NCBI GenBank assembly: GCA_021030905.1
Contig: JAGFMI010000003.1
Location: 558,001 to 622,000 of the forward strand
Source of the DNA: Pyrenula massariospora
Taxonomy: Eukaryota > Ascomycota > Eurotiomycetes > Pyrenulales > Pyrenulaceae
Direction: 5' to 3'
Length of the DNA: 64,000 nt
The notes beneath the pieces were generated by a model. That model was not told where the DNA came from and made no database searches. It worked only from the letters and a program-made list of their open reading frames with translations. Shown here one piece after another: positions 54,603-64,000 of this stretch. How positions within the stretch are numbered: the stretch's first letter is position 1; every line of letters starts with the position of its first letter. A program made the position numbers and the translations under genes.

Positions 54603-54965
54603 TCACCTCACTTCTTTCCACAGACTTGGAGCAGGCATCCTGCCTTCCTCCCCGCTCCATCCATCGCACTCGTAGTATCTGATCTCTTTCAACAGCACCG
54701 GGTCTTTCATTATCTCAGTTCTTCTCCTTAGCTTCGGCGGTCTCGCGGTCTTCGCCTTGGCCTTTGCTATCGCCATCGCCGCTCTGTCTTCAAATCTTTC
54801 CTCATTGACCTCAGCATCGAATTTCCAGTATCGCGCGTTGTCAGCCTTGGTGCGCTTGCGCTTAGAGCTGCAGCAACGGTGTATCGTCCCGGCGATGAGG
54901 ACCAAGAGGCAGAGGACGCCAATGGTACCGAAGGAAATTATGATTATGAGGGTACTTTGATCCAT
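54603..54965 (-). CDS. Small single-pass membrane protein
   Basis: A single exon of 120 aa is read from the ATG at 54965 (MDQSTLIIIISFGTIGVLCLLVLIAG). Residues about 6-26 form one transmembrane helix, followed at once by IHRCCSSKRKRTK, whose double Cys next to basic residues could be palmitoylated and keep the tail cytosolic. The rest is a charged, helical tail (AMAIAKAKAKTARPPKLRRRTE). There is no cleavable signal peptide. I do not recognise the family. The composition and intact frame suggest a real gene, but there is no second line of evidence. Confidence 0.5.
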   Translation of the reverse strand: MDQSTLIIIISFGTIGVLCLLVLIAGTIHRCCSSKRKRTKADNARYWKFDAEVNEERFEDRAAMAIAKAKAKTARPPKLRRRTEIMKDPVLLKEIRYYECDGWSGEEGRMPAPSLWKEVR

Positions 54966-55954
54966 CAATTTTTACTGTTGAAAGTTGATTTGCTGATCAC
55001 TGCTGAAAAAATTTTGTGGAGTGCGGCACGAGCCGGGAGATATGGGAGAATTATAGATAAGCGCTGGGAACCAGGATTTGGAATTTAAGATTAACCGTTT
55101 GATAGGAACGTGATGGGGGATCAGATGGTGGAACAATACTGAAACGTGATGGGGAAAGGCACAGGCAGCGTCGCGGGACCTCCTGGAAGAGACCACAAAA
55201 AGAAGAGGATCGAAAAGTTGAGAGGGACACACTTAAAGAGAAGCGAACTCGATAGCAATAAAATTGAATTTCCAATTCACTATGAGTAAATGAGCATCCT
55301 TATCGTCTGCACCGAGTATGGCGCTGGGTTTGATTGAAATTAATCTATTTCCAACGCGTGTCACGTGTTGGGGCTTTGCGATCACTACCACGATCGCGGT
55401 CAGTGTCACGGAAGATGACATCCGTTCCGCATGCTTGCCAATGAAGAAAGTATTGATTTGAAGGTGGCCTTCCTTGAAGCTTGGAATCCTGAATCTAGAG
55501 CAAAAACGGTCTGTTGGGAAGGAGACGAGGAGAAAAGCGTCGATGACCCCCGCTCGCCAAAGCTTCCCTGAACGGTCCTCCGCCTAGAAATAGCCCCCAA
55601 CCATGGCACTCACCATCGCACGTTGCTGCCTTGAGGCATTGACGCTGAGGTTTTCACAATCTGTAAGCCTGACTTGCAAGGAAATAAAATCGAAAGAAAG
55701 TCCTAGAGAAAGCTGTAGGTCTCCAAAGTTCCCCTTCCATGTTGAAGATAACGAGGTTACCATAGTACATCGTTTCATATCCTCAAGGGAAGATGTAGAG
55801 ATATCGCGTCGGCAATACTCTCTGCAAAACGAGCTTATCCTTTTTCTACTTTCCGACGTCGGGTTCTCTTTCCGAGCCACGATTGCTGCCCGTCTTGGTC
55901 CTAGCTATCCAGGTTTCCTCAAGCCGTTTTGACTAAAGCTTGTTTCTGTCCACA
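54966..55954. other. Intergenic, divergent promoters
   Basis: These 989 bases lie between the small membrane-protein gene and the larger F-box gene. Open frames at 55603-55932 (plus) and 55584-55880 (minus) overlap each other and show no family features. Confidence 0.4.
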
Positions 55955-57457
55955 ATGTCCCGCGAGACCCCCGCTTCCACCGCCACATTGGGCCGAAGAA
56001 GGTCGCTTCTTAGAAGGTTTGACGAGATTCTGACCTTCAAGCCTGGCAAGCTTCTGTCCTCTCTGACCACGAATGCTACGGGACAAGCTCCCGCATCCCT
56101 TCCATCACGCCCTCCAACCAGTTCTTTACCTTTTGAACTTCCATCGATCAATACTTTGAACCGGTCCCATCGTAAATCTCCTACTCGCTCATATATTGAA
56201 TCATATATTCCACGGCGGCAGGGTTACTGTCTCTCCGAAGGGAGACTTTGCGCAATGGAGTTCCCAGGAGATTCAATTCATCCGCAGAGCCAGTCGCCTC
56301 TTTGTCAACTCCCTAATGAAATCTTCAAGCTCGTTATGGACAAAGCCTCCCCTACTGATGCCATTTGCGTATCGCTAACGTGCAAGGCATTGTACTCGCA
56401 TGCATGTCGATCACTTGAAGTAGGCAATGACAGACAGCGCTGTGTCCTTCTGAAGCGGCTTTCTCGGAGTTCCAAGACTTGGCAAGCTTGCTCGGGGTGT
56501 TCGATTCTGCATAAACTGGTCCCTCGAGAGATAGATTACAGAACAGACTATCACCCGAAGCGGTCACACATCTTCTGTAATCGAAGAGGCGAGGCCAAGT
56601 TGTGCAGGCGCCATAAACAGACCATTTCTTTTTGGCAGAAGCAATTTCTTCTCCAAGTAGCACAACCTGACCCTGCATTGGAGCAAGAAGATGCTCTACC
56701 TATCTCGGTCCTCGAGCATGACTGCGACACCTTCAGTGGTGAAGAGGCGATTCAAGATTTCGAGCACGAGGATTGTCCAATTTCTCTCAAAACATCCGCT
56801 CGAGTGCGCCAAGGGTTCCTGATTCTAAGAACGGATTATACCATACGTGTGCCAAGGGAGTGGCTGAAAAACTTGCAACCGTATGAGACGCCGGAGTTCA
56901 TCCATGATGCTGCATGGAAGGAAACACACCAAATGGACGCCTTGAATTTGATCGAATGCTGTGGGCAGCTGCGTGCTCAATGGAGATTTATCTGTTTCTG
57001 GATGCTGACTGACATCCACCCTATGCAATTTGACGTGGGGCCGAAACTGACAGCCTGGCGTGATGCCTACTATCCACAATGCTGGAAGCTGCACCGGTGC
57101 AAGAAATGCTCGACCGAATTCCAAGTCGTAGAGGGAAAGGGGAGCCGCGAAGCATGCGAATTCAAGATGACGGTATGGCGAAACCTTGGAGACAGAGACA
57201 CTATGCTGGAGCCAATCACAGATTGGTCAGGCCCATTTAGGAAATGGAACAAGGCTCCAACTGACGTATGCAATTCCACGGAAACGAGAAAGAACGGACC
57301 ATTTCCAGAGCACCAAACGTTAAGAGAACTCTTTGAGGCCAGAGAATCACCGCGTTTCCAGTCAGACATAAACATTGTTGCTTTCGGGACCGGTGGTCTG
57401 GCGACCTTAAGAGATCCAGCTCCTGTTGCGCTCCGAAGACTTTTGCGGTCAAACTGA
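55955..57457 (+). CDS. F-box protein with Cys/His-rich body
   Basis: A single exon of 500 aa starts at the ATG at 55955 (MSRETPASTATLGRRRSLLRRF). The F-box lies at about residues 115-150 (SPLCQLPNEIFKLVMDKASP, then ICVSLTCKALYSHA). Downstream are several Cys pairs (CSGCSILH, CRRHKQTISFW, LHRCKKCSTEF) that resemble zinc-binding loops of fungal F-box proteins with unknown targets. The likely role is as an SCF substrate receptor. The last three codons overlap the end of the convergent FAD oxidoreductase gene by 9 bp. It resembles the smaller F-box protein at 53250 only in the F-box and a Cys pair. Confidence 0.75.
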   Translation: MSRETPASTATLGRRRSLLRRFDEILTFKPGKLLSSLTTNATGQAPASLPSRPPTSSLPFELPSINTLNRSHRKSPTRSYIESYIPRRQGYCLSEGRLCAMEFPGDSIHPQSQSPLCQLPNEIFKLVMDKASPTDAICVSLTCKALYSHACRSLEVGNDRQRCVLLKRLSRSSKTWQACSGCSILHKLVPREIDYRTDYHPKRSHIFCNRRGEAKLCRRHKQTISFWQKQFLLQVAQPDPALEQEDALPISVLEHDCDTFSGEEAIQDFEHEDCPISLKTSARVRQGFLILRTDYTIRVPREWLKNLQPYETPEFIHDAAWKETHQMDALNLIECCGQLRAQWRFICFWMLTDIHPMQFDVGPKLTAWRDAYYPQCWKLHRCKKCSTEFQVVEGKGSREACEFKMTVWRNLGDRDTMLEPITDWSGPFRKWNKAPTDVCNSTETRKNGPFPEHQTLRELFEARESPRFQSDINIVAFGTGGLATLRDPAPVALRRLLRSN

Positions 57458-58993
57458 CCGGTCTTTCTCCTCGATGGACTTCCATGTGGAGCGCCTAGCT
57501 GCCAAATATTCTCGACTCTGTATAGCTTTCCATAACCCCCAAAGGCCTGCAAAAGGCCACACAGACAGTATCGTCGATGCCCAAGACCGGCTCTGCTCCC
57601 CATCAAGGTATTCCTTGGGAGTCTTGACCTTCTCATATACGCTGGGTAGGGAAGCGGCGTGATATTTCTCTCGCAGACCGTCATACCACTCCTTATTGAA
57701 CATCTCCCAGAACTCATCCTTGCTATAGAAAGTGCGCGCATAGAGCCACTTCATGCCGCCAAGCTCCTTGAGCACCCTCTCGAGATGACGGTTTAGCGCA
57801 ACAAAATCTTTACGATCCCTAGGTCCAAATCCCCACAACCCAATATTCAACATCGGTTTCGGTGTCTTACCGTCGCTCTCCAGTTCCGGATTGTGTGGAT
57901 GCATTGTGGGTAAGGCGCTTTGTTTCAATGGGCAGAGCCAGAGAGGATAAATGCCGAACGCTTGGTTAGTGTACTGGATGAACTCCGCCGCCGTCGAATA
58001 TGGCAGGGCTAGATCCTGCACGATATATTCCCGTCCGTATCCGCTGGAGTGCAGAGCCTTGTACATCATCCTAGTGCGCAGGAATTCGTCAAGGAACCAG
58101 CGATTGAAGCGATTGAAGGGGAACTTCATGTAGGTGAAGGCGGAGCGGCCGACCCAGAAACCCCCTCGGTCGTACCTGAAAGTGTAATCTTCTAGCGGAA
58201 TAAGCTCTTTAACCGGCTCAGAGCTGAGGGATGCTAATTGATCGGCGTGGAGATAGAACCACGGGTCTCGCGCGCGACTGAACCCGCAAATCCTGAGCTT
58301 TTTTGACTCGGTGTCGTCTCCGTCGGTCAAGGAACCGGTAATGATAACTCCACGCTCCTTTGAAAATAGAATTCCGTCCACATAATCCAAGTTTTTCCTC
58401 GCCGTCATTTCTTGAGCCTTCTGTATTGCCTCCTCTGCCCCCTTGATCGGATAATACTCCACCTCAACGTATCTCTTCGCCTGCTTAAGCTGCAGTTCCA
58501 CAAGCGTCGTAACCCCCAAGCTCCCTACCGCCCCAGCCGCGCCGCGGAAGAGATCCGCCCTCTCCCTCTCCGAAGCAACCACCACCTCCCCATCCCCCAG
58601 CACCATCTCCACGTAGTTGACCGTCCGATCAAAGAACCCATACCGAAACGAACTGCTCTCCCCGCTCGTCCCCGCATACCCCCCTCCCACCGTAATCCCC
58701 GGAAACTCCATGACCACGGGCGGAATGAGACCGTACTTCAGCGTCGTCTCGACGAGCCGGTCCATCGGCACGTTGGGTTCGACGAGGCAGGTCTGCCGCG
58801 TGGTGTCGACGTCTAGGACGTAGCGGAGACCGCTCGTGTCGATTGCGTTTGAGGTGCCGCGGTGGCGGACGGAGCGGGTGCTGTTTGTGGAGCCGTGGGT
58901 TATGCGGAAGGGCTCCTTGCGGTCGTAGAAGAGGCGGACTTGGCGGGCGAGGGAGGCGACGAGGTCGTTGTGCCGGGTGAGGTTCGGCGGCAT
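57449..58993 (-). CDS. DHCR24/Diminuto-like FAD-binding oxidoreductase
   Basis: A single exon of 514 aa starts with ATG. The FAD-binding (PCMH-type) domain has RITHGSTNSTR, then VPMDRLVETTLKYGLIPPV, and the glycine-rich loop EFPGITVGGGYAGTSGESSS at about 96-115. Next is RYGFFDRTVNYVEMVLGDGE, as in DHCR24/Diminuto proteins. The second half (WLCPLKQSA, WLYARTFYSKDEFWEMF, WYDGLREKYHA) matches the substrate-domain layout of the same family. Animal DHCR24 reduces the sterol Delta24 bond with FAD and NADPH. Fungal homologues are not all sterol reductases, so substrate is inferred only. A C-terminal hydrophobic stretch (STILSVWPFAGLWGLW) may associate with membrane. Confidence 0.88.
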   Translation of the reverse strand: MPPNLTRHNDLVASLARQVRLFYDRKEPFRITHGSTNSTRSVRHRGTSNAIDTSGLRYVLDVDTTRQTCLVEPNVPMDRLVETTLKYGLIPPVVMEFPGITVGGGYAGTSGESSSFRYGFFDRTVNYVEMVLGDGEVVVASERERADLFRGAAGAVGSLGVTTLVELQLKQAKRYVEVEYYPIKGAEEAIQKAQEMTARKNLDYVDGILFSKERGVIITGSLTDGDDTESKKLRICGFSRARDPWFYLHADQLASLSSEPVKELIPLEDYTFRYDRGGFWVGRSAFTYMKFPFNRFNRWFLDEFLRTRMMYKALHSSGYGREYIVQDLALPYSTAAEFIQYTNQAFGIYPLWLCPLKQSALPTMHPHNPELESDGKTPKPMLNIGLWGFGPRDRKDFVALNRHLERVLKELGGMKWLYARTFYSKDEFWEMFNKEWYDGLREKYHAASLPSVYEKVKTPKEYLDGEQSRSWASTILSVWPFAGLWGLWKAIQSREYLAARRSTWKSIEEKDRSV

Positions 58994-59623
58994 GGTGGTG
59001 GTGGAGGGGCGTGAGGAAATGATTGAGATGTGTTAATGCAGTGTCAAGTTGTTTGGTCGCGCTTTCAATGGCTCAATCGGAAAGGAGAGGTGGTGGTAAG
59101 CAGTTTCTAAAGAACGGAATGTATGTCTTGACTTTTAGATTACTGCATACCTTACGGGGGCTTGCTGTTTTGTGGATACCATCTCTTAGTGACCCGCTGT
59201 TAGACGTTCTTCGCCCTCTCAAGACGATTGAACAACAATTTATCGAAGTTTTAAGACTATCTTAGAGAATAACACCGTTTGCAGGTTATTTGCCAGGCTA
59301 AATACCCGGTACACACGGTGGTTGAGATCCACAAATGTTCCGTAAGGTGCTAAAGAAATAGATAGGCTAATATGAGCAAGTCTGTCGGCCGTGATGCTTA
59401 GCAATTTAATTTAATGTCAGCGTAGTTCCTTTATTTATTTGTCATTCTCTAGTGATTCTCTAGTGATAAGATGCTCGCGGTCAAAAAGTTTTTCCGCGGT
59501 CCCCAGACAGCGACACAACCAACAATTTATCCGACGTTTTCCCGACCCACCCTTACCGGCAGGACCGGCCAAGTGTGCCTCACTTCTCCTACTCTTCCTT
59601 AGTTTTTCTCCTTCCAGTAAAAT
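58994..59623. other. Intergenic, divergent promoters
   Basis: These 630 bases lie between the FAD oxidoreductase and the HET gene. There are two short AT-rich runs near 59400. No gene is seen. Confidence 0.4.
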
Positions 59624-61693
59624 ATGCAGAGCAGTACAGCTTCAGATTTCTTGTGTGAAGTATGTAACTCAATCTTTGCTTCTGGTTCTTATGAATGGTG
59701 GGCTAAGTGGTATTTGCAACAAGCAGATCAAGCTCGGACTACTTCAGTTCCCCAGTATCCCCGAGCACACCACAAATCTTATGAGAGCTTTTCCAAGGCT
59801 ATTTTCCAAGGCTGTTGGCTCTGTACACAACTGAAAAGCAATTTCGAGGGCTTTGATTCGTCATTGCTTGAAGCGTCGGATTTTAAACCCATTCACTACC
59901 GGCTTGAGTTACGTCTAAGTGAACCAGACCGCGCTCCCTCCGGATTTTGCCTCTCTTTCCAAGACGATGCCCTGGGTAACTACTTTTCTATTGCGGAAAT
60001 TACGCCATGGACTAGACTCCACAGCCTCGCCGAGAAGTCGAAGTCGCAAGGATGGACTGGTGATGAAAATGTAGCTGAGATTGCACGTGAATGGCTTAAG
60101 GAATGTCAAGAGCACCATTCACACTGTTCAACGCACGACAAGACAAATTGGCTACCAACTCGATTACTGGATGTTTCACAGAACCTCATTCGTCTTCGAA
60201 TCAGCTCCGAAATGCCAATCTCAGGTCCGTATGCTACATTGAGCCATTGCTGGGGTCGGGAGCGCTTTTGGGTCTTGACGTCAGCTACAATGCCGCAATT
60301 GCTGGATGGAGTACCCATTGACCGTTTTTCAAAGACGTTCCAGCAAGCAATTGCAACTGTCCGTCGACTTGACATCAAGTACCTTTGGATTGATTGTTAT
60401 TGCATAATCCAAGGCGTGGATGAACGGGCTCAAGCGGACTGGGAATATGAAGCAGATAGGATGGGTCAAGTATATTCTCATGCTCTGATCAATCTCGGCG
60501 CCACTCATGCCCTAAATCCGACCCAAGGTCTATTCTCGACAAGACGCAGCAAAGATTTTCCGTCATGCACAATCACTTGGCGCCCAAGCGAGGCTGATGA
60601 GCAGAGGAGGTATCGGCTAGTTGCAAGCATGACGCATCCTCTGGAAAATGCCTTCTCCCGTCTTTCGAGTTGTCCATTATTTAGTCGGGGTTGGGTCCTT
60701 CAGGAGATCGTGCTTAGTACAAGGATGCTCTCTTTTGATCAAAAGGAGGTGTTCTGGCATTGCCAAGAGTATGCAGCTTGTGAGTCCTCTCCAAATGACG
60801 CGTTTGAGCAGAGCCCTTGGAGCTTAGAGCATCCGTTTTGGATGTTACAACATACTCGAGACTCTATTGAGCGCACACAGCGGTTAAGCAATTACGAACG
60901 GCAAGAACTCTTCGAATTCGATCAACGATCGTACAGTGAAAATGCCTGGCTACGCTGGTGCAGCCTATTGACAACTTACTGTAAAGCGTCCCTTACCTTT
61001 CCTGATAAGGATATCTTCAAAGCACTTGAAGGCGTTGGGCAACAGGTCGCCTGGATGACGCGTGACATCTACAAGCGCGGCATGTTCGGAAATCATTTGC
61101 CTCAGGCCCTTATGTGGTCGGCCGCGAACACGTGGAATCATCGCAGCCCGCCGGAGCGAGCTCCAACATGGCACTGGGCGTCTTACGAAAGTCAGAAGGT
61201 CTTTCTAAATGAGTCGGATCTATATGAAACGGCGCAGATGAGAGACTATAGAATTTCATTCACCGCATACGCGTTCACGTCTGACCGGTGCGAGCCACTT
61301 TCTCGTGGAGACGCGAAGGACTTGTGGCCTTCTCTTTTCTGCATTGGCAAGCTCATAAAGCCTGGTGATTCGGTTGAAGATCGCCGGGCTTTCATGTACC
61401 CAGCTGTTCGCCCTGCCGACACCGTATATAGACCTAGATTCGACAGTGATTCCGGAACCTTAGGTTCAGACGAAAAACGCGCTCTTCTTCCTCTTTCTGA
61501 TGTTCGGAAAATAAGCGAATCTGTCGACCGGAGTTCATCAGAGCGAACAATGGAATACGTGAGAACAAACGGGTTGATTGTTCGTGAGACAGGTCACGGA
61601 ACTTTCCAGCGCATTGGATGCTTCAGGCATTATGGAAATGACTTGCTGAGAGATATCCGAGCCGCAAGCCCTAGGCTGATTCAGCTTGAGTAA
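59624..61693 (+). CDS. HET-domain protein
   Basis: A single exon of 689 aa starts ATG at 59624 (MQSSTASDFLCEVCNSIF). The three HET core blocks are present: YATLSHCWGRERFW (about 202), RLDIKYLWIDCYCIIQGVDE (about 249-268) and SRGWVLQEIVLSTRML (about 354). The middle block has Cys-Tyr-Cys where many HET proteins have Ser-Leu-Cys. The N-terminus has a C-x2-C pair, and a second motif, WLKECQEHHSHCS, stands at about 158-170, as in many standalone HET proteins. HET domains mediate vegetative incompatibility and related cell death in filamentous ascomycetes. This copy is intact, unlike the HET pseudogene at 35.5 kb. The C-terminal 250 residues are not recognised. Confidence 0.93.
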   Translation: MQSSTASDFLCEVCNSIFASGSYEWWAKWYLQQADQARTTSVPQYPRAHHKSYESFSKAIFQGCWLCTQLKSNFEGFDSSLLEASDFKPIHYRLELRLSEPDRAPSGFCLSFQDDALGNYFSIAEITPWTRLHSLAEKSKSQGWTGDENVAEIAREWLKECQEHHSHCSTHDKTNWLPTRLLDVSQNLIRLRISSEMPISGPYATLSHCWGRERFWVLTSATMPQLLDGVPIDRFSKTFQQAIATVRRLDIKYLWIDCYCIIQGVDERAQADWEYEADRMGQVYSHALINLGATHALNPTQGLFSTRRSKDFPSCTITWRPSEADEQRRYRLVASMTHPLENAFSRLSSCPLFSRGWVLQEIVLSTRMLSFDQKEVFWHCQEYAACESSPNDAFEQSPWSLEHPFWMLQHTRDSIERTQRLSNYERQELFEFDQRSYSENAWLRWCSLLTTYCKASLTFPDKDIFKALEGVGQQVAWMTRDIYKRGMFGNHLPQALMWSAANTWNHRSPPERAPTWHWASYESQKVFLNESDLYETAQMRDYRISFTAYAFTSDRCEPLSRGDAKDLWPSLFCIGKLIKPGDSVEDRRAFMYPAVRPADTVYRPRFDSDSGTLGSDEKRALLPLSDVRKISESVDRSSSERTMEYVRTNGLIVRETGHGTFQRIGCFRHYGNDLLRDIRAASPRLIQLE

Positions 61694-61967
61694 TAGTTTC
61701 TGATTGGCTCTGCTCCAGTTGTCTCACACAACCAGGTCAGGGAGAGCATGTAAGACAGGAATGGCAAGGCTTGCGGTAATTATCTAATCTATTCTGCGAG
61801 AAAACTTCTCCTTTCTCTCTGGTCAGTCAGGAGGTGTAAGCGCATGCTGTTTCTTAGATAAGGCAGAAAAAGACAACCCCGATCGACTGTGACCTGGTTA
61901 CTGGGCTGTTTCGCCTGAAATGTGACCTCAAATCCATCTGCATCTTGGGGCTAAGGGGGCCAAAGCA

Positions 61968-62950
61968 TTACTTCGTTCTGCACCAGTCATCACAGTCTGT
62001 GGACTGGCCTAATGGCTTTCCGCTCTTCATCGGCTGGATGCTCATTTGATGACTCCGATACATCGAATCCTGGGTGCCGTGTCCGGTGAGAGTAACCTCG
62101 AACCGGTAAGCATTCGGGCTTGAGGGCTGATATGAGACGCCTTCGGATTCCATGTGGATCTGGGGGACCTGGACCACCTCCGGGGGATTCACCGTGCTGA
62201 GACCCCTCCTTTCTTTCCCCGCCAATGACACATGACTCGGTGCGGCGTCATTGACGCTGAAGCAGTACGCGATCTCGGCGGCCCCGAGACGGTGCAGGAA
62301 GCAGACCTCGTTGTCGTAGCGGGGTTGTGGCAACGGTCAGTTTTGGAAGGGCACGAAATACGGGGTACTCGAAGCGATGGACCTTGTATAACTTTAGGCC
62401 AGTGTTCATGCCACAATCTGGTTTTGTGAATAGGTAGAAGCGCTCTTGTGTCCATGTTCCGAGGAGGCAATTTGGCAATGGGCCGTGCGGTAAGCCATCT
62501 CTTGTAGGGGTAAAATTTACCTGGTACTGACGCAAGGCGATGTGGTAGTGTGGTTGGTGGAACCCAGGCAAAAAAGATGGCGACATGGTACGAGTGGAAA
62601 TGCTGGTTGGCGCATGGGGGGAGGACTTTTTCTCAGGTGCCAAAGTCGAACTGGACAGCCCTGTACTGTATGCTGCAGGGGTATTGACGGTGCTTGGTGC
62701 AAATTGCTAATGAACATATCCGAGAGGGGTCAATGCTGACAATAAGAGATGCCGGTTCCAGATCAGGGACTTGACCTTCGCTTTTCGACTCATTAGTTCG
62801 TTGATTCGGCTCTCGAGCTCGGTCCTTCACTAGATTGGGTGACTCAGGGCCAATATACGTCAAGTCCAGCCTCGCAAGCCCCCAAATGCAGGAGCCTGAT
62901 ACAACGGTCTGACAGTGTCGTACTATTGTATGTTGGACGTGGTGCGACAT
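61968..62950 (-). other. Possible multi-exon hypothetical gene
   Basis: Several minus-strand frames look partly coding. One reads like a short coiled coil (RTELESRINELMSRKAKVK) near 62800, and the last reads EVCFLHRLGAAEIAYCFSV and then AYRFEVTLTGHGTQDS before a stop at 61968. I could not join them with closed phases, and the first and middle exons are uncertain. It may be a real spliced gene or chance frames. Confidence 0.22.
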
Positions 62951-64000
62951 CTTTCTAGGGTTGTTAAGAGCAAGCTAGAACATAGCAAAGACCTGAGAGG
63001 AGGTCTCAGAAGGCAGCCGATGATTATTAATTGGGTGCATTGTGTTTGTGTCACGTGAGTAAAACAAAGGGTGTGAAAGAATTCGTGTTCATAAGCTCTG
63101 ATAAGAGACGTTTCAATCAAAGTTATGAGAGGTCGACTTGTTAGTCTTCAATCGATTTCGACATATCATGCAGTCGACGTCCCGTTAACCGTTTTTCCAG
63201 ATCACCTTTTGGAACAAACGGGGTTGCCTGATTTTGCCAAAGATTCCAAACAGGCTGGGATTGTCCATGTTCACATGTCCACAGTGCAGCCTGGCTGGCC
63301 CCAGAAACAACATCGCATCTTGTGTGGACCTGCAGGGCCGGAAACTTGATTTGAAGTAGTCCTGGTGCCACTTCCATGTCAATGAAAACTTCTAAAAACT
63401 TTCCGCAAGGTCCTTATTCCCTCACAAATGCAACTCGGTAAAGACCGTCTAACTCGCCATGTGGAAAGCCAATTCTAGCTTTACAATAATATTACCGCGC
63501 AGATCAGATTTGGGATCTACCCTGCAATGCAATGCGACTGCGTAAGTTTTGCATACATAACCTCTGACAAGCTGATTGAGGCGATAATTTCGCCTAACGT
63601 TCACCCATATTGGGGTACAGTGAGCAAGGGTTTTTGGTCTATTAAGCTCAATCTAGGAGGAGCTTCACAGATGAGCAGCTCATGTAGCCTCCGACAATCT
63701 TACGAGGTGCAGAGAGTCTGTGGCAAAGAACATTAAATGTGTGACTTTTCTGCACGTATTACATGAGCAAATCCGGAGAGTAGCTTCTAGAAGCTCGCTT
63801 CCCATAGCAGAGTGATTGACTTCGCTAACCAAAGAACTAATGGCTTATTCAGTCTGCAAGGCGTTGAGTCTGCCCCATTTCGTACGACTATGCCCAATTC
63901 ATAATGCAATCAATAAGATTGAAACAGAGGCAAGTGCATCAAATATTGCATATTTTGCCTTGCCTGTTGCAGCTCGGCGTTACTGCATTTGGAGGATGGC
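62951..64000. other. Right edge, no supported gene
   Basis: The last 1.05 kb of the window shows only short open frames on both strands. A gene extending past the right edge cannot be excluded. Confidence 0.3.

Noticed and set aside
1-64000. tRNA, rRNA, CRISPR arrays and intact transposons
   Set aside because: Reading both strands by eye I found no convincing tRNA T-loop/acceptor pair, no direct-repeat/spacer array and no complete transposase or reverse transcriptase. A tRNA scan would be decisive.

Overview
The window looks like nuclear DNA of a filamentous ascomycete (Pezizomycotina). The genes are spliced with very short introns of about 47-74 nt, mostly GT-AG with CTAAC/CTGAC-like branch sites. 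The families are typical of this group: a HET-domain protein, a NACHT-ankyrin STAND receptor, DHA2 drug-type transporters, a microsomal P450, F-box proteins and an Erv2 oxidase. I recognised no rRNA, tRNA, CRISPR array or intact transposon. The class or genus cannot be fixed from this sequence. All gene models were built by reading splice sites and checking that every exon phase closes.

Layout. 0-19 kb is mostly housekeeping: a small Cys-containing protein, an Erv2-type sulfhydryl oxidase (2 exons), a class IV (branched-chain) aminotransferase, three or four lineage-type hypotheticals, a LYAR-type zinc-finger protein (3 exons) and a secreted glycoside hydrolase (3 exons). At 19.6-23.7 kb a one-exon NACHT-ankyrin receptor follows a gap that holds a decayed reading frame.

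24.9-33.1 kb is the most interesting segment. A Delta12 fatty-acid desaturase, a FAD enzyme resembling bacterial polyenoic (linoleate) fatty-acid isomerase, a membrane-anchored HSL-type lipase/esterase and a DHA2 exporter are packed together as two divergent pairs. Together they suggest a small pathway: oleoyl lipid to linoleoyl lipid, release of free linoleate, isomerisation to a conjugated fatty acid, and export. This is inference, but the enzyme set is coherent.

33-43 kb is gene-poor. It holds the broken 3' half of a HET-type gene (35.4-36.8 kb), a long C2H2 zinc-finger protein and a small two-helix membrane protein. 43.8-49.8 kb is a second accessory pair: a P450 whose best model needs a 6-nt microexon, and an 8-exon DHA2 transporter with a GC-AG intron, separated by what may be a decayed membrane-protein gene. 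After a 3.4-kb empty stretch, 53-62 kb carries two F-box proteins, a small single-pass membrane protein, a DHCR24-like FAD oxidoreductase whose 3' coding end overlaps that of its convergent neighbour, and an intact HET-domain protein. The last 2.3 kb has no gene I can model with confidence.
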